From Alphaproteobacteria bacterium (GTDB lineage Bacteria > Pseudomonadota > Alphaproteobacteria > UBA8366), in contig JAOTYV010000054.1 in assembly GCA_029861675.1 (NCBI GenBank), forward strand, positions 1-20,047: DNA of 20,047 nucleotides. The letters are read 5' to 3'. Positions 1 to 7,890 of the stretch are shown here, piece by piece. The notes beneath the pieces are model-generated. The model was given only the letters and a program-made list of their open reading frames with translations, made no database searches and had not been told where the DNA came from. Numbering within the stretch: position 1 is the first letter of the stretch; the number at the start of each line of letters is the position of its first letter. Both the position numbers and the translations under genes were made by a program.

Positions 1-920
1 CCGCGCCGTCCTATGGCAACGTCGTCGGGTATCACGCCTTCGGCCTGGAAGAGACCGGCAACTATTCCGAGGCCGAACGGCTGGGCCGGCAGGCGGTGGA
101 GATCAATCCGGAAGATATCTGGTCGACCCATGCGGTGGCCCACGTCATGGAAATGCAGGGCCGGCACCGGGAAGGTCTCGACTGGCTCGCCGGTTTGGCG
201 CCGAATTGGGACGGTTGCAACAATTTTCGCTACCACACATGGTGGCATAAGTGTTTGTTTCATCTCGAATTGGAGCAATTCGACGAAATACTGTCGATCT
301 ACGATACGGGCGTGCGGCCGGACAAGACCTCGGCGGACTATCTCGATATGAGCAACGCGATCGCCCTGCTCTGGCGTCTCGAGGAAGCGGGCCTCGACGT
401 GGCGGACCGATGGGAGGAGTTGGCCGAAAAAGCGGAGGATAAGATCGACGATCACATCTTCGCATTCCACGACTCCCATTACATGATGGCACTGGCGGCG
501 GGTGGCCGGATCGATGCCACCGAACGGATGCTGTCATCGATGGAATCCGCCGCCGCCCGCGACGATACGACCGAGGGGCCGATCTTTCGCGACGTGGGGA
601 TTGCGTTGTGCAAGGCAATCGCCGCGCGGGGCCGGGGCGATCATGCCGCCGCCGTCGAATTGCTCGCGCCGGTCCGCCGCCGGGTCTACTGCATCGGTGG
701 AAGCCACGCGCAGCGCGATCTGTTTTTCCGCTTGCTGGTGTCTTCGTCGTTGAAGTGCGGGCGATTCCGTTTCGCGCGCGCGCTGCTCGCGGAGCGGAAT
801 GCCCTCAATCCGAATTCGGTCTGGGGCTGGAAGCGCACGGCCGAGGCGCTTGATGGTCTTGGAGACCGGGAAGCCGCGGCCAATGCGCGCGGGCAGGCGA
901 CGGCATTGCTGGCGGCTTGA
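1..920 (+). CDS. TTC38-like tetratricopeptide repeat protein, 5' end outside window
   Basis: The reading frame is open from base 3 to the TGA at 918-920, giving about 305 residues; the gene starts upstream of the window. The visible N-terminal part has a helical TPR pattern: a 'GYHAFGLEETGNYSEAE' helix pair, then 'AVEINPEDIWSTHAVAHVMEMQGR', which is the hallmark of the TTC38 family (TPR-like proteins of about 450-470 residues in bacteria and eukaryotes). If that length holds, roughly the first third is missing. A later 'AHYMMALAAGGR'-type helix and a closing 'NPNSVWGWKRTAEALDGLGDREAAANARGQA' repeat fit the family fold. No signal peptide or membrane segment is visible in the part present. The biochemical role of TTC38 proteins is not established, so only the family is assigned. 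An in-frame GTG at 96 lies inside the conserved motif and is not the true start. Confidence 0.8.
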   Translation, partial: APSYGNVVGYHAFGLEETGNYSEAERLGRQAVEINPEDIWSTHAVAHVMEMQGRHREGLDWLAGLAPNWDGCNNFRYHTWWHKCLFHLELEQFDEILSIYDTGVRPDKTSADYLDMSNAIALLWRLEEAGLDVADRWEELAEKAEDKIDDHIFAFHDSHYMMALAAGGRIDATERMLSSMESAAARDDTTEGPIFRDVGIALCKAIAARGRGDHAAAVELLAPVRRRVYCIGGSHAQRDLFFRLLVSSSLKCGRFRFARALLAERNALNPNSVWGWKRTAEALDGLGDREAAANARGQATALLAA

Positions 921-1038
921 ACCGTTCGGCGGACTGCTTAACTTTAGGGAAAGATTTACCCGTCTAGGGTGCGCGGGCCGCCGTTACGCGGCTCGTTAGT
1001 GTACGAATCTGTCCTAAATTGGCCCGGAATTCACTGAC

Positions 1039-2838
1039 ATGCGTCGAATTGGCAAAATCATCCTCTGGCTCCTGGCGTCGGTGGGCGCGGCAGGGGTGAT
1101 CAGCTTGATTTTCGCGGCCGTTTTCGTGTCGCGCATCGGCGATTCCGCGCCCGATCTGCCGGACCGCATGGTGTTGTCGCTCGATTTGAACGCGGGGGTG
1201 ACGGAGCAATCGACGGAGAATGCGTTTGAGCTGTTCCAGGGCGATGGCCGGATTGAAATACGTAAGCTGGCCGATACGCTGGAAAAAGCGTCGAAGGATG
1301 ATCGTGTCGAAGGCGTCGTGGTCCGGCTCGGGACGGCACGGCTCAGTGTCGCACAGGCGCAGGAAGTGCGCACGGTGGTAAAGCGGTTCCGCAAGAGCGG
1401 TAAATTTGCATTGGCCTATGCCGACAGTTTCGGGCAGGTCAGCAATTCCACCATCGAATACTATGTGGCGAGCGCGTTCGACGAGGTTTGGATGCAGCCG
1501 TCCGGAGAGCTCGCGATTACCGGGTTGATGCTCGAAATGCCGTTTGTCGGCGATGCGCTGAACTCGATCGGCGTCAAGGCGAAGATTCGGCAGCGCCGCG
1601 AATACAAATCCGCGCCGGACACTTTTACCCGTAACAGCCTAAGCAAACCGGCCCGCAAGAACCTGCAGCAGCTCGTTGATTCCCTGTTCAACCAGATCGT
1701 CGCCGGGATCGCCGAGTCGCGAAAATTGCCCACACAACAGGTGCGCGATCTGATCGACAACAGCCCGCTGCTGTCCGCCCAAGCGCAGTCGGCAAAACTG
1801 ATCGATCGGCTCGACTACTGGCCGCAATTCGTCGAAGCGGCAAAAGTGCATTCGGGTAAGAAGTCATCGCTGATCAAGCTGCGCCGGTACTCGGCCGACG
1901 GGGACCTTCCCAACCGGTCGGGTCCGAAAGTCGCCCTAATCTACGGTGTTGGCGCGATCGTTTCGGGCAAGAAGAAGAGCAGCCCATTTGATAGCGGTTC
2001 CTATGTCGCGGCCAGCCAGATGGCGCGAGCGATCGACGCTGCCGCCAAAGACGATACGGTCAAGGCGATCCTGCTGCGTATTGACAGCCCGGGCGGATCG
2101 TACCTCGCGTCCGACACGATCTGGAACGCGGTCCGGCGGGCCAATGCCAAGGGCAAGCCGATCATCGCCAGCATGGGCGCGATTGCGGCGTCGGGCGGAT
2201 ACTACATTGCGATGGCCGCGGACAAGGTGATCGCGCAGCCCGGTACGATCACCGGATCGATCGGCGTCTATGGCGGTAAGTTTGTCTCGGAGGGACTCTG
2301 GTCGAAGCTGGGCATCAACTGGCAGGGCGTTCACGCCGGCCGCAACGCCACCATGTGGAGCGGCGTCCGGGACTATCCGCCCGGCGCCGAGGCGCGGCTC
2401 GATGCGATCATGGATGCGATCTATGCGGATTTCACGACCAAGGCGGCGAAAGCCCGAAGCCTTTCCACCAAAAGGATCGATGCGGCGGCGCGTGGCCGGG
2501 TGTTCTCCGGCGTGGATGCCTTGGCTGCCGGCCTGGTCGATAAACTGGGCGGCTTCGACACGGCGCTGGCAACCGTCAAACAGGCAATCGGGCTGAAACC
2601 CGATCAATCGATAACCCTGGTGCGGATGCCGAAACGGCTTCCCATCATGCAACGCCTGTTAAAGCTTGTGACCGGTGAGAGCGACGGGGTTAAGTCCACA
2701 TTCGCCGACATCCTTGGCTTGGAGGACTTGATTGGCGACGGCGTGCGCCGGCAAATCGGACCGATTGCGCGCGATCTGGAATTCTTGCGGCCGCCGGTCG
2801 GCCGACTGCAAATGCCACCGATTCGGTTTCAGTATTAA
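1039..2838 (+). CDS. sppA: Signal peptide peptidase SppA, 67K type
   Basis: This 599-residue protein has the length of the long (E. coli-like) SppA, a membrane-anchored serine protease of family S49 that degrades signal peptides left after secretion. One N-terminal membrane anchor is seen at about residues 7-30. Two tandem S49 domains follow. The catalytic lysine is most likely K190 in 'RREYKSAPD' of the first domain, and the nucleophile S385 in 'GAIAASGGYYIA' of the second; the second domain also has 'RIDSPGG' (about 347-353) and 'GSIGVYGGK'. Both halves of the Ser/Lys dyad are present, so the enzyme should be active. A 118-bp gap separates it from the TPR gene and could hold its promoter; a weak TTGAAC-16 bp-TAACTT pair is at 917-944. 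The 3' end overlaps that of tlyA by 4 bp on the opposite strand. Confidence 0.93.
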   Translation: MRRIGKIILWLLASVGAAGVISLIFAAVFVSRIGDSAPDLPDRMVLSLDLNAGVTEQSTENAFELFQGDGRIEIRKLADTLEKASKDDRVEGVVVRLGTARLSVAQAQEVRTVVKRFRKSGKFALAYADSFGQVSNSTIEYYVASAFDEVWMQPSGELAITGLMLEMPFVGDALNSIGVKAKIRQRREYKSAPDTFTRNSLSKPARKNLQQLVDSLFNQIVAGIAESRKLPTQQVRDLIDNSPLLSAQAQSAKLIDRLDYWPQFVEAAKVHSGKKSSLIKLRRYSADGDLPNRSGPKVALIYGVGAIVSGKKKSSPFDSGSYVAASQMARAIDAAAKDDTVKAILLRIDSPGGSYLASDTIWNAVRRANAKGKPIIASMGAIAASGGYYIAMAADKVIAQPGTITGSIGVYGGKFVSEGLWSKLGINWQGVHAGRNATMWSGVRDYPPGAEARLDAIMDAIYADFTTKAAKARSLSTKRIDAAARGRVFSGVDALAAGLVDKLGGFDTALATVKQAIGLKPDQSITLVRMPKRLPIMQRLLKLVTGESDGVKSTFADILGLEDLIGDGVRRQIGPIARDLEFLRPPVGRLQMPPIRFQY

Positions 2839-3584
2839 CTATCCCGCATCGCGCCAATCAGGAATTCGCGATTTCCCTTCGCGCCGGTGATCGGGCTTTC
2901 GCTTAGACCCGTGACACGCCAGCCCGGCTGAGCGTTCAGCCATGCGCTGATTTGTTCGCATACGGCGTCATGGACGGCGGGGTCTCGAACGACACCGCCT
3001 TTTTCTACCGCGTCGCGGCCGGCCTGGAATTGCGGTTTGATCAAGGCGACCAGCGCGGCGCCGGGATGGGTCAGCGCCATCGCCGCGGGAAGCACTTTTT
3101 CCAAGCCGATAAAGCTCACGTCGCACCCGATAAAGTCGATGGAATCGGGTATATGGTCACGCATGATGTGGCGCGCATTGGTGTTTTCCAGCAACACGAC
3201 GTGCTTGTCCTGCCGCAATTTCCACGCGATCTGCCCCTGACCGACGTCGATCGCGTAGACTTTCAGCGCGCCGTTGCTCAGCATCACGTCGGTGAATCCG
3301 CCGGTCGATGCGCCGATATCGGCGCATGTGCTGCCGGCGAGATCGAACTGAAACCGTTCAAGCGCATGCGCCAGTTTGATGCCGCCGCGCGAAACCCATG
3401 GGTGGTCCTTGCCGCGGACGTCCATCGGCGCGTCCGCGGGTATGTTATCGCCGGGCTTTTCGACGCGGCGCTCGCCGGAAAAAACCAGACCCGCCATGAT
3501 GAGGGCCTGCGCCTTGTTGCGCGACTCGGCGAGGCCGCGTTCAACGAGCAGGACGTCAGCACGTAGTTTGTCCGATTTGCCCAA
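2835..3584 (-). CDS. tlyA: TlyA family RNA methyltransferase (hemolysin A-like)
   Basis: The 249-residue product has the standard TlyA layout: an S4 RNA-binding domain (about residues 8-65, 'RADVLLVERGLAESRNKAQALI') followed by an FtsJ/RrmJ-type methyltransferase domain. The SAM-binding motif is 'ADIGASTGGFTD' (88-99). Residues matching the K-D-K-E catalytic set are visible: K70 in 'SRGGIKL', D155 in 'CDVSFI', K183 in 'LIKPQF' and E240 near the end. In characterised members the enzyme 2'-O-methylates cytidines in 16S/23S rRNA; the exact target here is inferred. The best start is a TTG at 3584, because no ATG or GTG in this frame precedes the S4 domain. There is no strong ribosome binding site before it. 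The frame remains open back to the ispA stop, but without a usable start. It would be the last gene of an xseB-ispA-tlyA strand. Confidence 0.9.
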   Translation of the reverse strand: MGKSDKLRADVLLVERGLAESRNKAQALIMAGLVFSGERRVEKPGDNIPADAPMDVRGKDHPWVSRGGIKLAHALERFQFDLAGSTCADIGASTGGFTDVMLSNGALKVYAIDVGQGQIAWKLRQDKHVVLLENTNARHIMRDHIPDSIDFIGCDVSFIGLEKVLPAAMALTHPGAALVALIKPQFQAGRDAVEKGGVVRDPAVHDAVCEQISAWLNAQPGWRVTGLSESPITGAKGNREFLIGAMRDS

Positions 3585-3770
3585 GGAATCGCTTTCGTTG
3601 CGTGTATGGACGCCGAATTTTTTGATATGCGCGGTAAAAGCATACCATTTCCGGGAGACTTTAAAATATGCGGCGATGCAATTGTGATGTATCCAGGTTG
3701 AATTACCGCCCGCATCCGGGATTGCCGCGTCAATTCCGCGATCTCGCGCGAACAGCCCGGGCGATACGCC

Positions 3771-4658
3771 TCAGTTTTTGCGGTCGACGACGAACCGCGC
3801 GGTTTCGCGCATCAGGTCGGCCCGTTCATCGAACGGCTCCAGGCGGGATACCGCCCGGTCGGCGAGCCGGCCGGCCTCGCGCCGCGCGCCTTCGACACCC
3901 ATCAGCGATACGAAGGTCTCCTTGCCGGCGGCCGCGTCCTTGCCGACGGCTTTGCCGGTCTCCTCGGCGTTGCCTTCGACATCCAACAGGTCGTCGGCGA
4001 TCTGAAACGCAAGACCGAGGTCGCGGGCATAGTCGAGCAAGGCCTGCCGGCCGGCCGCCGATGCCTTGCCGAGGATGGCGCCGGCTTGGCAGCCATAGGC
4101 GATCAACGCGCCGGTTTTCAGGCGTTGCAACTGGGTGATTTCTTCCAGGTCGAGCGTCTGGGTTTCGGCCTGCAGGTCGATCATCTGTCCGCCGACCATG
4201 CCGCGCACGCCGGCCGCCTTGGCCAATTCGACCACCAAATTCGCCCGCACGGCGGCATCATCGTGGGTCTCCGGCGCCCCCAGCACTTCGAAGGCAAGGG
4301 TGAGAAGCGCGTCGCCGGCAAGAATCGCGGTCGCCTCGTCGAATTCCTTGTGGACGGTCGGTTTGCCGCGCCGCAAATCGTCGTCGTCCATCGCCGGCAA
4401 ATCGTCATGCACCAGCGAATAACAATGGATCAGTTCGAGCGCCGCACCGGTCCGCAGGGCCGGGGTTTCGGCGACCCCGAACAATCCGGCGCTCTGCAGC
4501 ACCAGGAACGGCCGCAACCGCTTGCCGCCGCCGAGCGTGGTGTAGCGCATGGCCTCATAAATTCGGGGCTCAGGCGCGTTGTCGGGCGACAGGACTTGAT
4601 CGAGCGTGCGCTCGATCTTCGCCGCCGCGTCGGCCAGAGCTTGCGTTAAATTCGGCAT
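3771..4658 (-). CDS. ispA: Farnesyl (geranyl) diphosphate synthase
   Basis: The 295-residue enzyme is a class I trans-prenyltransferase that condenses isopentenyl diphosphate with dimethylallyl/geranyl diphosphate to make C10-C15 diphosphates for quinones, carotenoids or hopanoids. The first aspartate-rich motif is D85-D86-LPAM-D91 inside 'LVHDDLPAMDDDDLRRGKP', with the two-residue insertion typical of bacterial FPP synthases. The second is D222-D223-LL-D226 in 'FQIADDLLDVEG'. 'GGGKRLRP' (43-50) and 'KTGALI' (181-186) are further family motifs. All metal-binding aspartates are present. It follows xseB with only 7 bp between, so the two are probably co-transcribed. In most alphaproteobacteria dxs comes next; here it does not (see findings). 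Confidence 0.95.
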   Translation of the reverse strand: MPNLTQALADAAAKIERTLDQVLSPDNAPEPRIYEAMRYTTLGGGKRLRPFLVLQSAGLFGVAETPALRTGAALELIHCYSLVHDDLPAMDDDDLRRGKPTVHKEFDEATAILAGDALLTLAFEVLGAPETHDDAAVRANLVVELAKAAGVRGMVGGQMIDLQAETQTLDLEEITQLQRLKTGALIAYGCQAGAILGKASAAGRQALLDYARDLGLAFQIADDLLDVEGNAEETGKAVGKDAAAGKETFVSLMGVEGARREAGRLADRAVSRLEPFDERADLMRETARFVVDRKN

Positions 4659-4665
4659 GGCGCGT

Positions 4666-4917
4666 CTAGCAAAGGTTGGCGGGTTCCGTCGTGACGGTTC
4701 CGTCCGCCTCGAGCGAGATTTTGTCGATCTTGGTTTGCGCTTCGCGGAGCTTGGCTTCGCAATGCTTCTTCAAGGCGGCGCCCCGTTCATAGGCTTCGAT
4801 CGCGGTGTCGAGCTTGCCACCGCCCTTTTCCAGGTCGCGCACGATGGTTTCGAGCTCGTTGAGCGCTTCCTCGAAGCTCATCTTCGCGACGTCGGCTGTT
4901 GCCTTGCTTTGCGCCAT
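4666..4917 (-). CDS. xseB: Exodeoxyribonuclease VII small subunit
   Basis: The 83-residue protein matches XseB in length and core sequence: 'SFEEALNELETIVRDLEKG' then 'AIEAYERGAALKKHCEAKLREAQTKIDKI', two long helices that pair with the XseA large subunit to form exonuclease VII, which degrades single-stranded DNA from both ends. xseA is not in the window. The start ATG has a good ribosome binding site (AGAGGA about 5 bases upstream on the minus strand). A 7-bp inverted repeat sits 24-48 bases upstream. It is the first gene of the minus-strand group xseB-ispA-tlyA. Confidence 0.95.
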   Translation of the reverse strand: MAQSKATADVAKMSFEEALNELETIVRDLEKGGGKLDTAIEAYERGAALKKHCEAKLREAQTKIDKISLEADGTVTTEPANLC

Positions 4918-4940
4918 TCTATCCTCTGGAAAATATCAGC

Positions 4941-4965
4941 GGCCGCGCGGAGTTTAAACGCGGCC
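4941..4965. repeat. Perfect 7-bp inverted repeat in the xseB leader
   Basis: GGCCGCG (4941-4947) and CGCGGCC (4959-4965) are exact inverted copies separated by 11 bases that end with the palindrome GTTTAAAC (4952-4959). It lies between the divergent xseB and cupin genes, close to the xseB start. It could form an RNA hairpin in the xseB leader or be a protein-binding site. No T-run follows on either strand, so an intrinsic terminator is unlikely. Confidence 0.4.
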
Positions 4966-5088
4966 CCCCGGGCAGGCAACCAATCTGCGCGTCGGGGCCT
5001 GCGGCCGGGATCTCAAGACATTTTGTGGCGCTCCGCGGTCCATGGCATGATCCGAAACAGGTGATAACAGCACGGGTGGAGATGTTCG

Positions 5089-5658
5089 ATGGCCAAACCT
5101 GTTCGACGCGTTGTCACGGGCCACGATGCAAGCGGCAAAGCCGTCGTGATCATGGATAGCGCGGCGACGAACATCGTCACGTCCGAACATCGCCCGGGCA
5201 GTCGCACCAATTTGTGGCGAACAACCTCCATGCCGGCTTGTTTCGGCGGCGACCGGGACGAGGCGGAAGCGGTGTTCACGACCGAGCCGCTCGCCAATGG
5301 CGTCAACTTTCGCATCAACGAATTCCCGCCGTCGAGCGACGCGGAAATTGCGGCATTTGACAGCACCAAGGCTTTTGCCGATGTCGGCTCGGCGCATTTG
5401 GTTGTCGAGGGCGCGCGGCATCCCTTCATGCACCGAACCGAAACGGTGGATTTTGCGATCATACTGGAGGGCGAAATCGACATGCTGCTCGATGAGGAAG
5501 ACGTTCATCTAACGACCGGCGACGTCGTCATTCAGCGCGGCACCAATCACGCCTGGGCGAACCGGTATGACCGGACCTGCCGGGTCGCCTTTGTGCTGAT
5601 CGACGGCGTGGATGAAAACGGCGGGAAACGGCCGCGGCCCTCGGCGGCTCAGCCATAG
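5089..5658 (+). CDS. Single-domain cupin protein
   Basis: The 189-residue protein has a C-terminal cupin barrel after a roughly 95-residue N-terminal part that starts 'MAKPVRRVVTGHDASGKAVV'. Cupin motif 1 is around residues 111-128 (H111, H115, E118, then 'ILEGEIDM'), and motif 2 is 'GDVVIQRGTNHAWAN' (144-158, H154). The histidines and acidic residue for a metal site are present, so metal binding is likely. Family members sit near catabolic dioxygenase, decarboxylase and hydrolase genes, but no substrate can be read from the sequence. No signal peptide is visible, so it is probably cytoplasmic. The start is chosen because of the conserved 'PVRRVVTGHD' opening and a GTGGAG ribosome binding site about 8 bases upstream. 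It is divergent from xseB and interrupts the usual link between xseB and the deacetylase-like gene. Confidence 0.8.
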   Translation: MAKPVRRVVTGHDASGKAVVIMDSAATNIVTSEHRPGSRTNLWRTTSMPACFGGDRDEAEAVFTTEPLANGVNFRINEFPPSSDAEIAAFDSTKAFADVGSAHLVVEGARHPFMHRTETVDFAIILEGEIDMLLDEEDVHLTTGDVVIQRGTNHAWANRYDRTCRVAFVLIDGVDENGGKRPRPSAAQP

Positions 5659-5776
5659 GTCGAGCGCCGCCGCAGGGCGTAAAGGTGTTGGGAAACCGCT
5701 CCTATTATGGAATCGGGCAGGCTCGCCAGGGCGGCATTCGTCACCAAGATTTGATCGTGAAGGTGGCTGGTTAATA

Positions 5777-5851
5777 GTGTACGATAGATTGATTGTTATG
5801 CCTTGGCTCCTCTACGACTGGTGGTGGGACCAAACATTACGTCATGAGTGA
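5777..5851 (+). CDS. Possible tryptophan-rich mini-ORF before the DUF2189 gene
   Basis: In the 232-bp gap between the cupin and DUF2189 genes a short frame ends at TGA 5849-5851. From a GTG at 5777 it codes 24 residues, and from an ATG at 5798 it codes 17 (MPWLLYDWWWDQTLRHE). Four of the 17 residues are Trp, three from consecutive TGG codons. GAAGGTGG (5759-5766) could be a ribosome binding site for the GTG start; the ATG lacks one. It could be a leader peptide or a small membrane-active peptide, or chance. A following 5-bp stem (CCGTT/AACGG) has no T-run, so classic attenuation is not supported. Confidence 0.25.
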   Translation: MYDRLIVMPWLLYDWWWDQTLRHE

Positions 5852-5890
5852 GCCGCGGCCGTTCGAAGCAACGGGTAGCGAGGAACGATC

Positions 5891-6757
5891 ATGGCTAGCA
5901 TACGGAATCCCGCCGAATGGGCGGTCGATCATATAAAAGATGCGGTTCTCCATCTGGAATCTGTCGGTCATTCCCTCGGCGGAGCGAAAGCGGGCGCGGA
6001 ATCCCGGCAATTGACGGTGCGTCGGATCCGGGTCGCCGACCTCAGCGATGTCCTGGCGCGCGGCTTTGCAGACTTTAGCGCGTGCCGGACCGACGTGATC
6101 TTCCTGTGTTTTATCTACCCTGTCGTCGGTCTCCTCCTGGCACGCTTTGCCTTCGATTACGACATGTTGCCACTGCTCTTTCCGGCGGCGTCGGGCTTCG
6201 CGCTCATCGGTCCGGTCGCGGCGGTGGGACTGTATGAAATGAGCCGTCGGCGGGAGCAGGGCATCCGGGCTGGCTGGGCCGACGCCTTCGGGACGGTCCG
6301 CTCGCCGTCTTTTGGCGCGATCGTGGTTCTGGGACTGTTGTTATTGGCGATTTTCGTCCTGTGGCTGCTTGCCGCCCAATCTATTTATGCCGCGACCCTC
6401 GGGCCCGAGCCGCCATCGTCGGCCGCCGCCTTTCTCCGCGATGTTCTTACGACCAACGCGGGTTGGACGATGATCGCCGTCGGCGTCGGCGTCGGTTTCC
6501 TCTTCGCCGTGCTGGTGCTTGCGATCAGCGTCGTGTCGTTTCCGCTGTTGCTGGATCGCAATGTCGGGCTCGGGACGGCGATTTCGACGTCGGTTCATGT
6601 CGTAACCGCGAATCCGGGCGTCTCCGCCGTTTGGGGCCTGATCGTCGCCGGCAGCCTGGTGATCGGATCGATCCCGCTGTTCCTGGGCCTCATCATCGTC
6701 ATGCCCGTACTCGGGCACGCGACGTGGCATTTCTACCGTAAGGCCGTGGCGCGTTAA
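5891..6757 (+). CDS. DUF2189 domain multi-pass membrane protein
   Basis: The 288-residue protein carries the DUF2189 pattern: 'IRVADLSDVLARGFADFSACRTDVIFLCFIYPVVGLLLAR' leading into membrane helices. Likely transmembrane segments are at about 68-88, 93-115, 141-163, 191-221 and 244-275 (the last perhaps two helices), after a soluble N-terminus of about 60 residues. DUF2189 proteins are common in alphaproteobacteria; their function is unknown and none is proposed. The ATG is preceded by GAGGAACG at a suitable distance. It lies 232 bp after the cupin gene on the same strand, so a shared transcript is possible but not shown. Its 3' end faces that of the deacetylase-like gene, 26 bp away, with no clear terminator between them. 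Confidence 0.85.
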   Translation: MASIRNPAEWAVDHIKDAVLHLESVGHSLGGAKAGAESRQLTVRRIRVADLSDVLARGFADFSACRTDVIFLCFIYPVVGLLLARFAFDYDMLPLLFPAASGFALIGPVAAVGLYEMSRRREQGIRAGWADAFGTVRSPSFGAIVVLGLLLLAIFVLWLLAAQSIYAATLGPEPPSSAAAFLRDVLTTNAGWTMIAVGVGVGFLFAVLVLAISVVSFPLLLDRNVGLGTAISTSVHVVTANPGVSAVWGLIVAGSLVIGSIPLFLGLIIVMPVLGHATWHFYRKAVAR

Positions 6758-6783
6758 GACTGCCGTTGCCGGCGCGCAAGCGA

Positions 6784-7713
6784 TCACGCGGTAATCAGCG
6801 TGTGGACATGCGCGGCGGTGCTGCGTGCGAGCGCGGCCAGGTCATAGCCGCCTTCGAGGGTGGACACCAGCCGCCCGTCGCAGCACTCCGCCGCGACCTG
6901 CATCAGTTCCGCGGTGACCCAGGCGTAGTCCTCGTCCTGCAGGTTGAGCATGGCCAGCGGATCGGCGGCATGGGCGTCGAACCCGGCTGAAATGAAGAGG
7001 AAGTCCGGATCGAACTGACGGAGCGCCGGCAGGATCGTGTCGGTCATCGCCGCACGGAAGGCGTCCGAGCCGCTGGAAGCGGCGAGCGGGGCGTTGACGA
7101 TGTTGTCGGCGGCGCCGCGTTCCCCGGCGCTGCCGGTACCGGGGTAGAGCGGCGATTGATGCGTCGAGGCGTAGAACAGGTCGCGCTCGTTCCAGAACAT
7201 CGCCTGGGTGCCGTTGCCGTGGTGCACGTCGAAATCGATCACCGCGGCCCGGCCGATGCCATGTTCGGCGCGGGCGTGCGCCGCGCCCACGGCTACATTG
7301 TTGAACAGGCAGAAACCCATCGCCGTCGCCGCTTCGGCGTGATGTCCCGGCGGGCGCACCGCGCAAAAGGCGTTGCGCGCGTCGCCGCCGGCCACCGCGT
7401 CCACCGCCGCGCATACGGCGCCGGCGGCGCGCAAGGCGGCTTCTCCCGACCCCGGCGAGACATGGGTGTCGCCGTCCAGGGATTGCCGGCCCTCCGCCGG
7501 GATGGCCTCGAGCACCGCCAGGACATAATTGCGGTCGTGGACCCGGGCGATTTGATCAATTTCGGCGCGCGGCGCTTCCCGGCGGTCGAGCAATTGAAAG
7601 CGTTCCGCCTCGAGCGCCGCCAGGACCGCTTTCAGGCGCTGGGGGCATTCCGGATGGTGTGCCCCGGGATCGTGCTCGATACAGGTCGGATGGGTAAACA
7701 GAAGCGTCGGCAT
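6784..7713 (-). CDS. Histone deacetylase family hydrolase (arginase/deacetylase fold)
   Basis: This zinc amidohydrolase belongs to the bacterial histone-deacetylase-like / acetylpolyamine amidohydrolase group, which removes acetyl groups from lysine or small amines; the substrate here is unknown. From the chosen start it has 309 residues. Motifs seen: 'RPPGHHAEAATAMGFCLFNN' with the H124-H125 pair, zinc ligands D162 and H164 in 'VIDFDVHHGNGTQ', the third ligand D246 in 'SAGFDAH', and the catalytic tyrosine Y290 in 'EGGYD'. All active-site residues are intact. The ATG at 7713 is preferred because 'MPTLLFTHPTCIEHDPGAHHPECPQRL' is the normal family opening; a TTG at 7758 would add 15 atypical residues. 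In many alphaproteobacteria this gene is directly upstream of xseB; here the cupin and DUF2189 genes lie between. Confidence 0.9.
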   Translation of the reverse strand: MPTLLFTHPTCIEHDPGAHHPECPQRLKAVLAALEAERFQLLDRREAPRAEIDQIARVHDRNYVLAVLEAIPAEGRQSLDGDTHVSPGSGEAALRAAGAVCAAVDAVAGGDARNAFCAVRPPGHHAEAATAMGFCLFNNVAVGAAHARAEHGIGRAAVIDFDVHHGNGTQAMFWNERDLFYASTHQSPLYPGTGSAGERGAADNIVNAPLAASSGSDAFRAAMTDTILPALRQFDPDFLFISAGFDAHAADPLAMLNLQDEDYAWVTAELMQVAAECCDGRLVSTLEGGYDLAALARSTAAHVHTLITA

Positions 7714-7884
7714 GACTCTTTGTCCTAAAATTGGTCCGCGGCCGGGTGCCCATGGCAATAATGCGCAGCCGGCGGGGCTTGTCCAGTTGGCGATGCGGCG
7801 GGCTAATTTTCGGGCGGTCGCCGCGCCTGCAAATAATCCTTGAAAATATATGCAAAAATGACACTTAATCCATGGCGTGTGAAC

Positions 7885-7890
7885 TATAAT
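7885..7890 (+). promoter_or_regulatory. Candidate -10 box upstream of the RND operon
   Basis: A perfect TATAAT lies about 95 bases upstream of the adaptor start, in the AT-richer part of the 270-bp divergent gap (7714-7983). No good -35 hexamer sits at the usual distance, so this rests on the -10 match and location only. A 5-bp hairpin (CGGCC/GGCCG, 7901-7915) follows in the expected leader. Nothing else clear was seen in the gap. Confidence 0.3.

Noticed and set aside
975..994. GCCGC/GCGGC hairpin upstream of sppA as a terminator for the TPR gene
   Set aside because: Stem of only five pairs, and the following bases are not T-rich.
1011..1027. Similar GTCCTAAATTGG-like words at 1011-1027 and 7722-7741, both near gene starts
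   Set aside because: The copies differ by insertions and substitutions and lie in opposite orientation relative to their genes; two imperfect short matches are not enough to call a motif.
1936..2652. A 238-codon minus-strand frame inside sppA
   Set aside because: Antisense to the conserved protease domain and without recognisable motifs; a codon-bias shadow.
5612..5776. A longer version of the Trp-rich mini-ORF starting inside the cupin gene
   Set aside because: The upstream part overlaps the end of the cupin gene and shows random composition; only the last 17-24 codons are worth noting.
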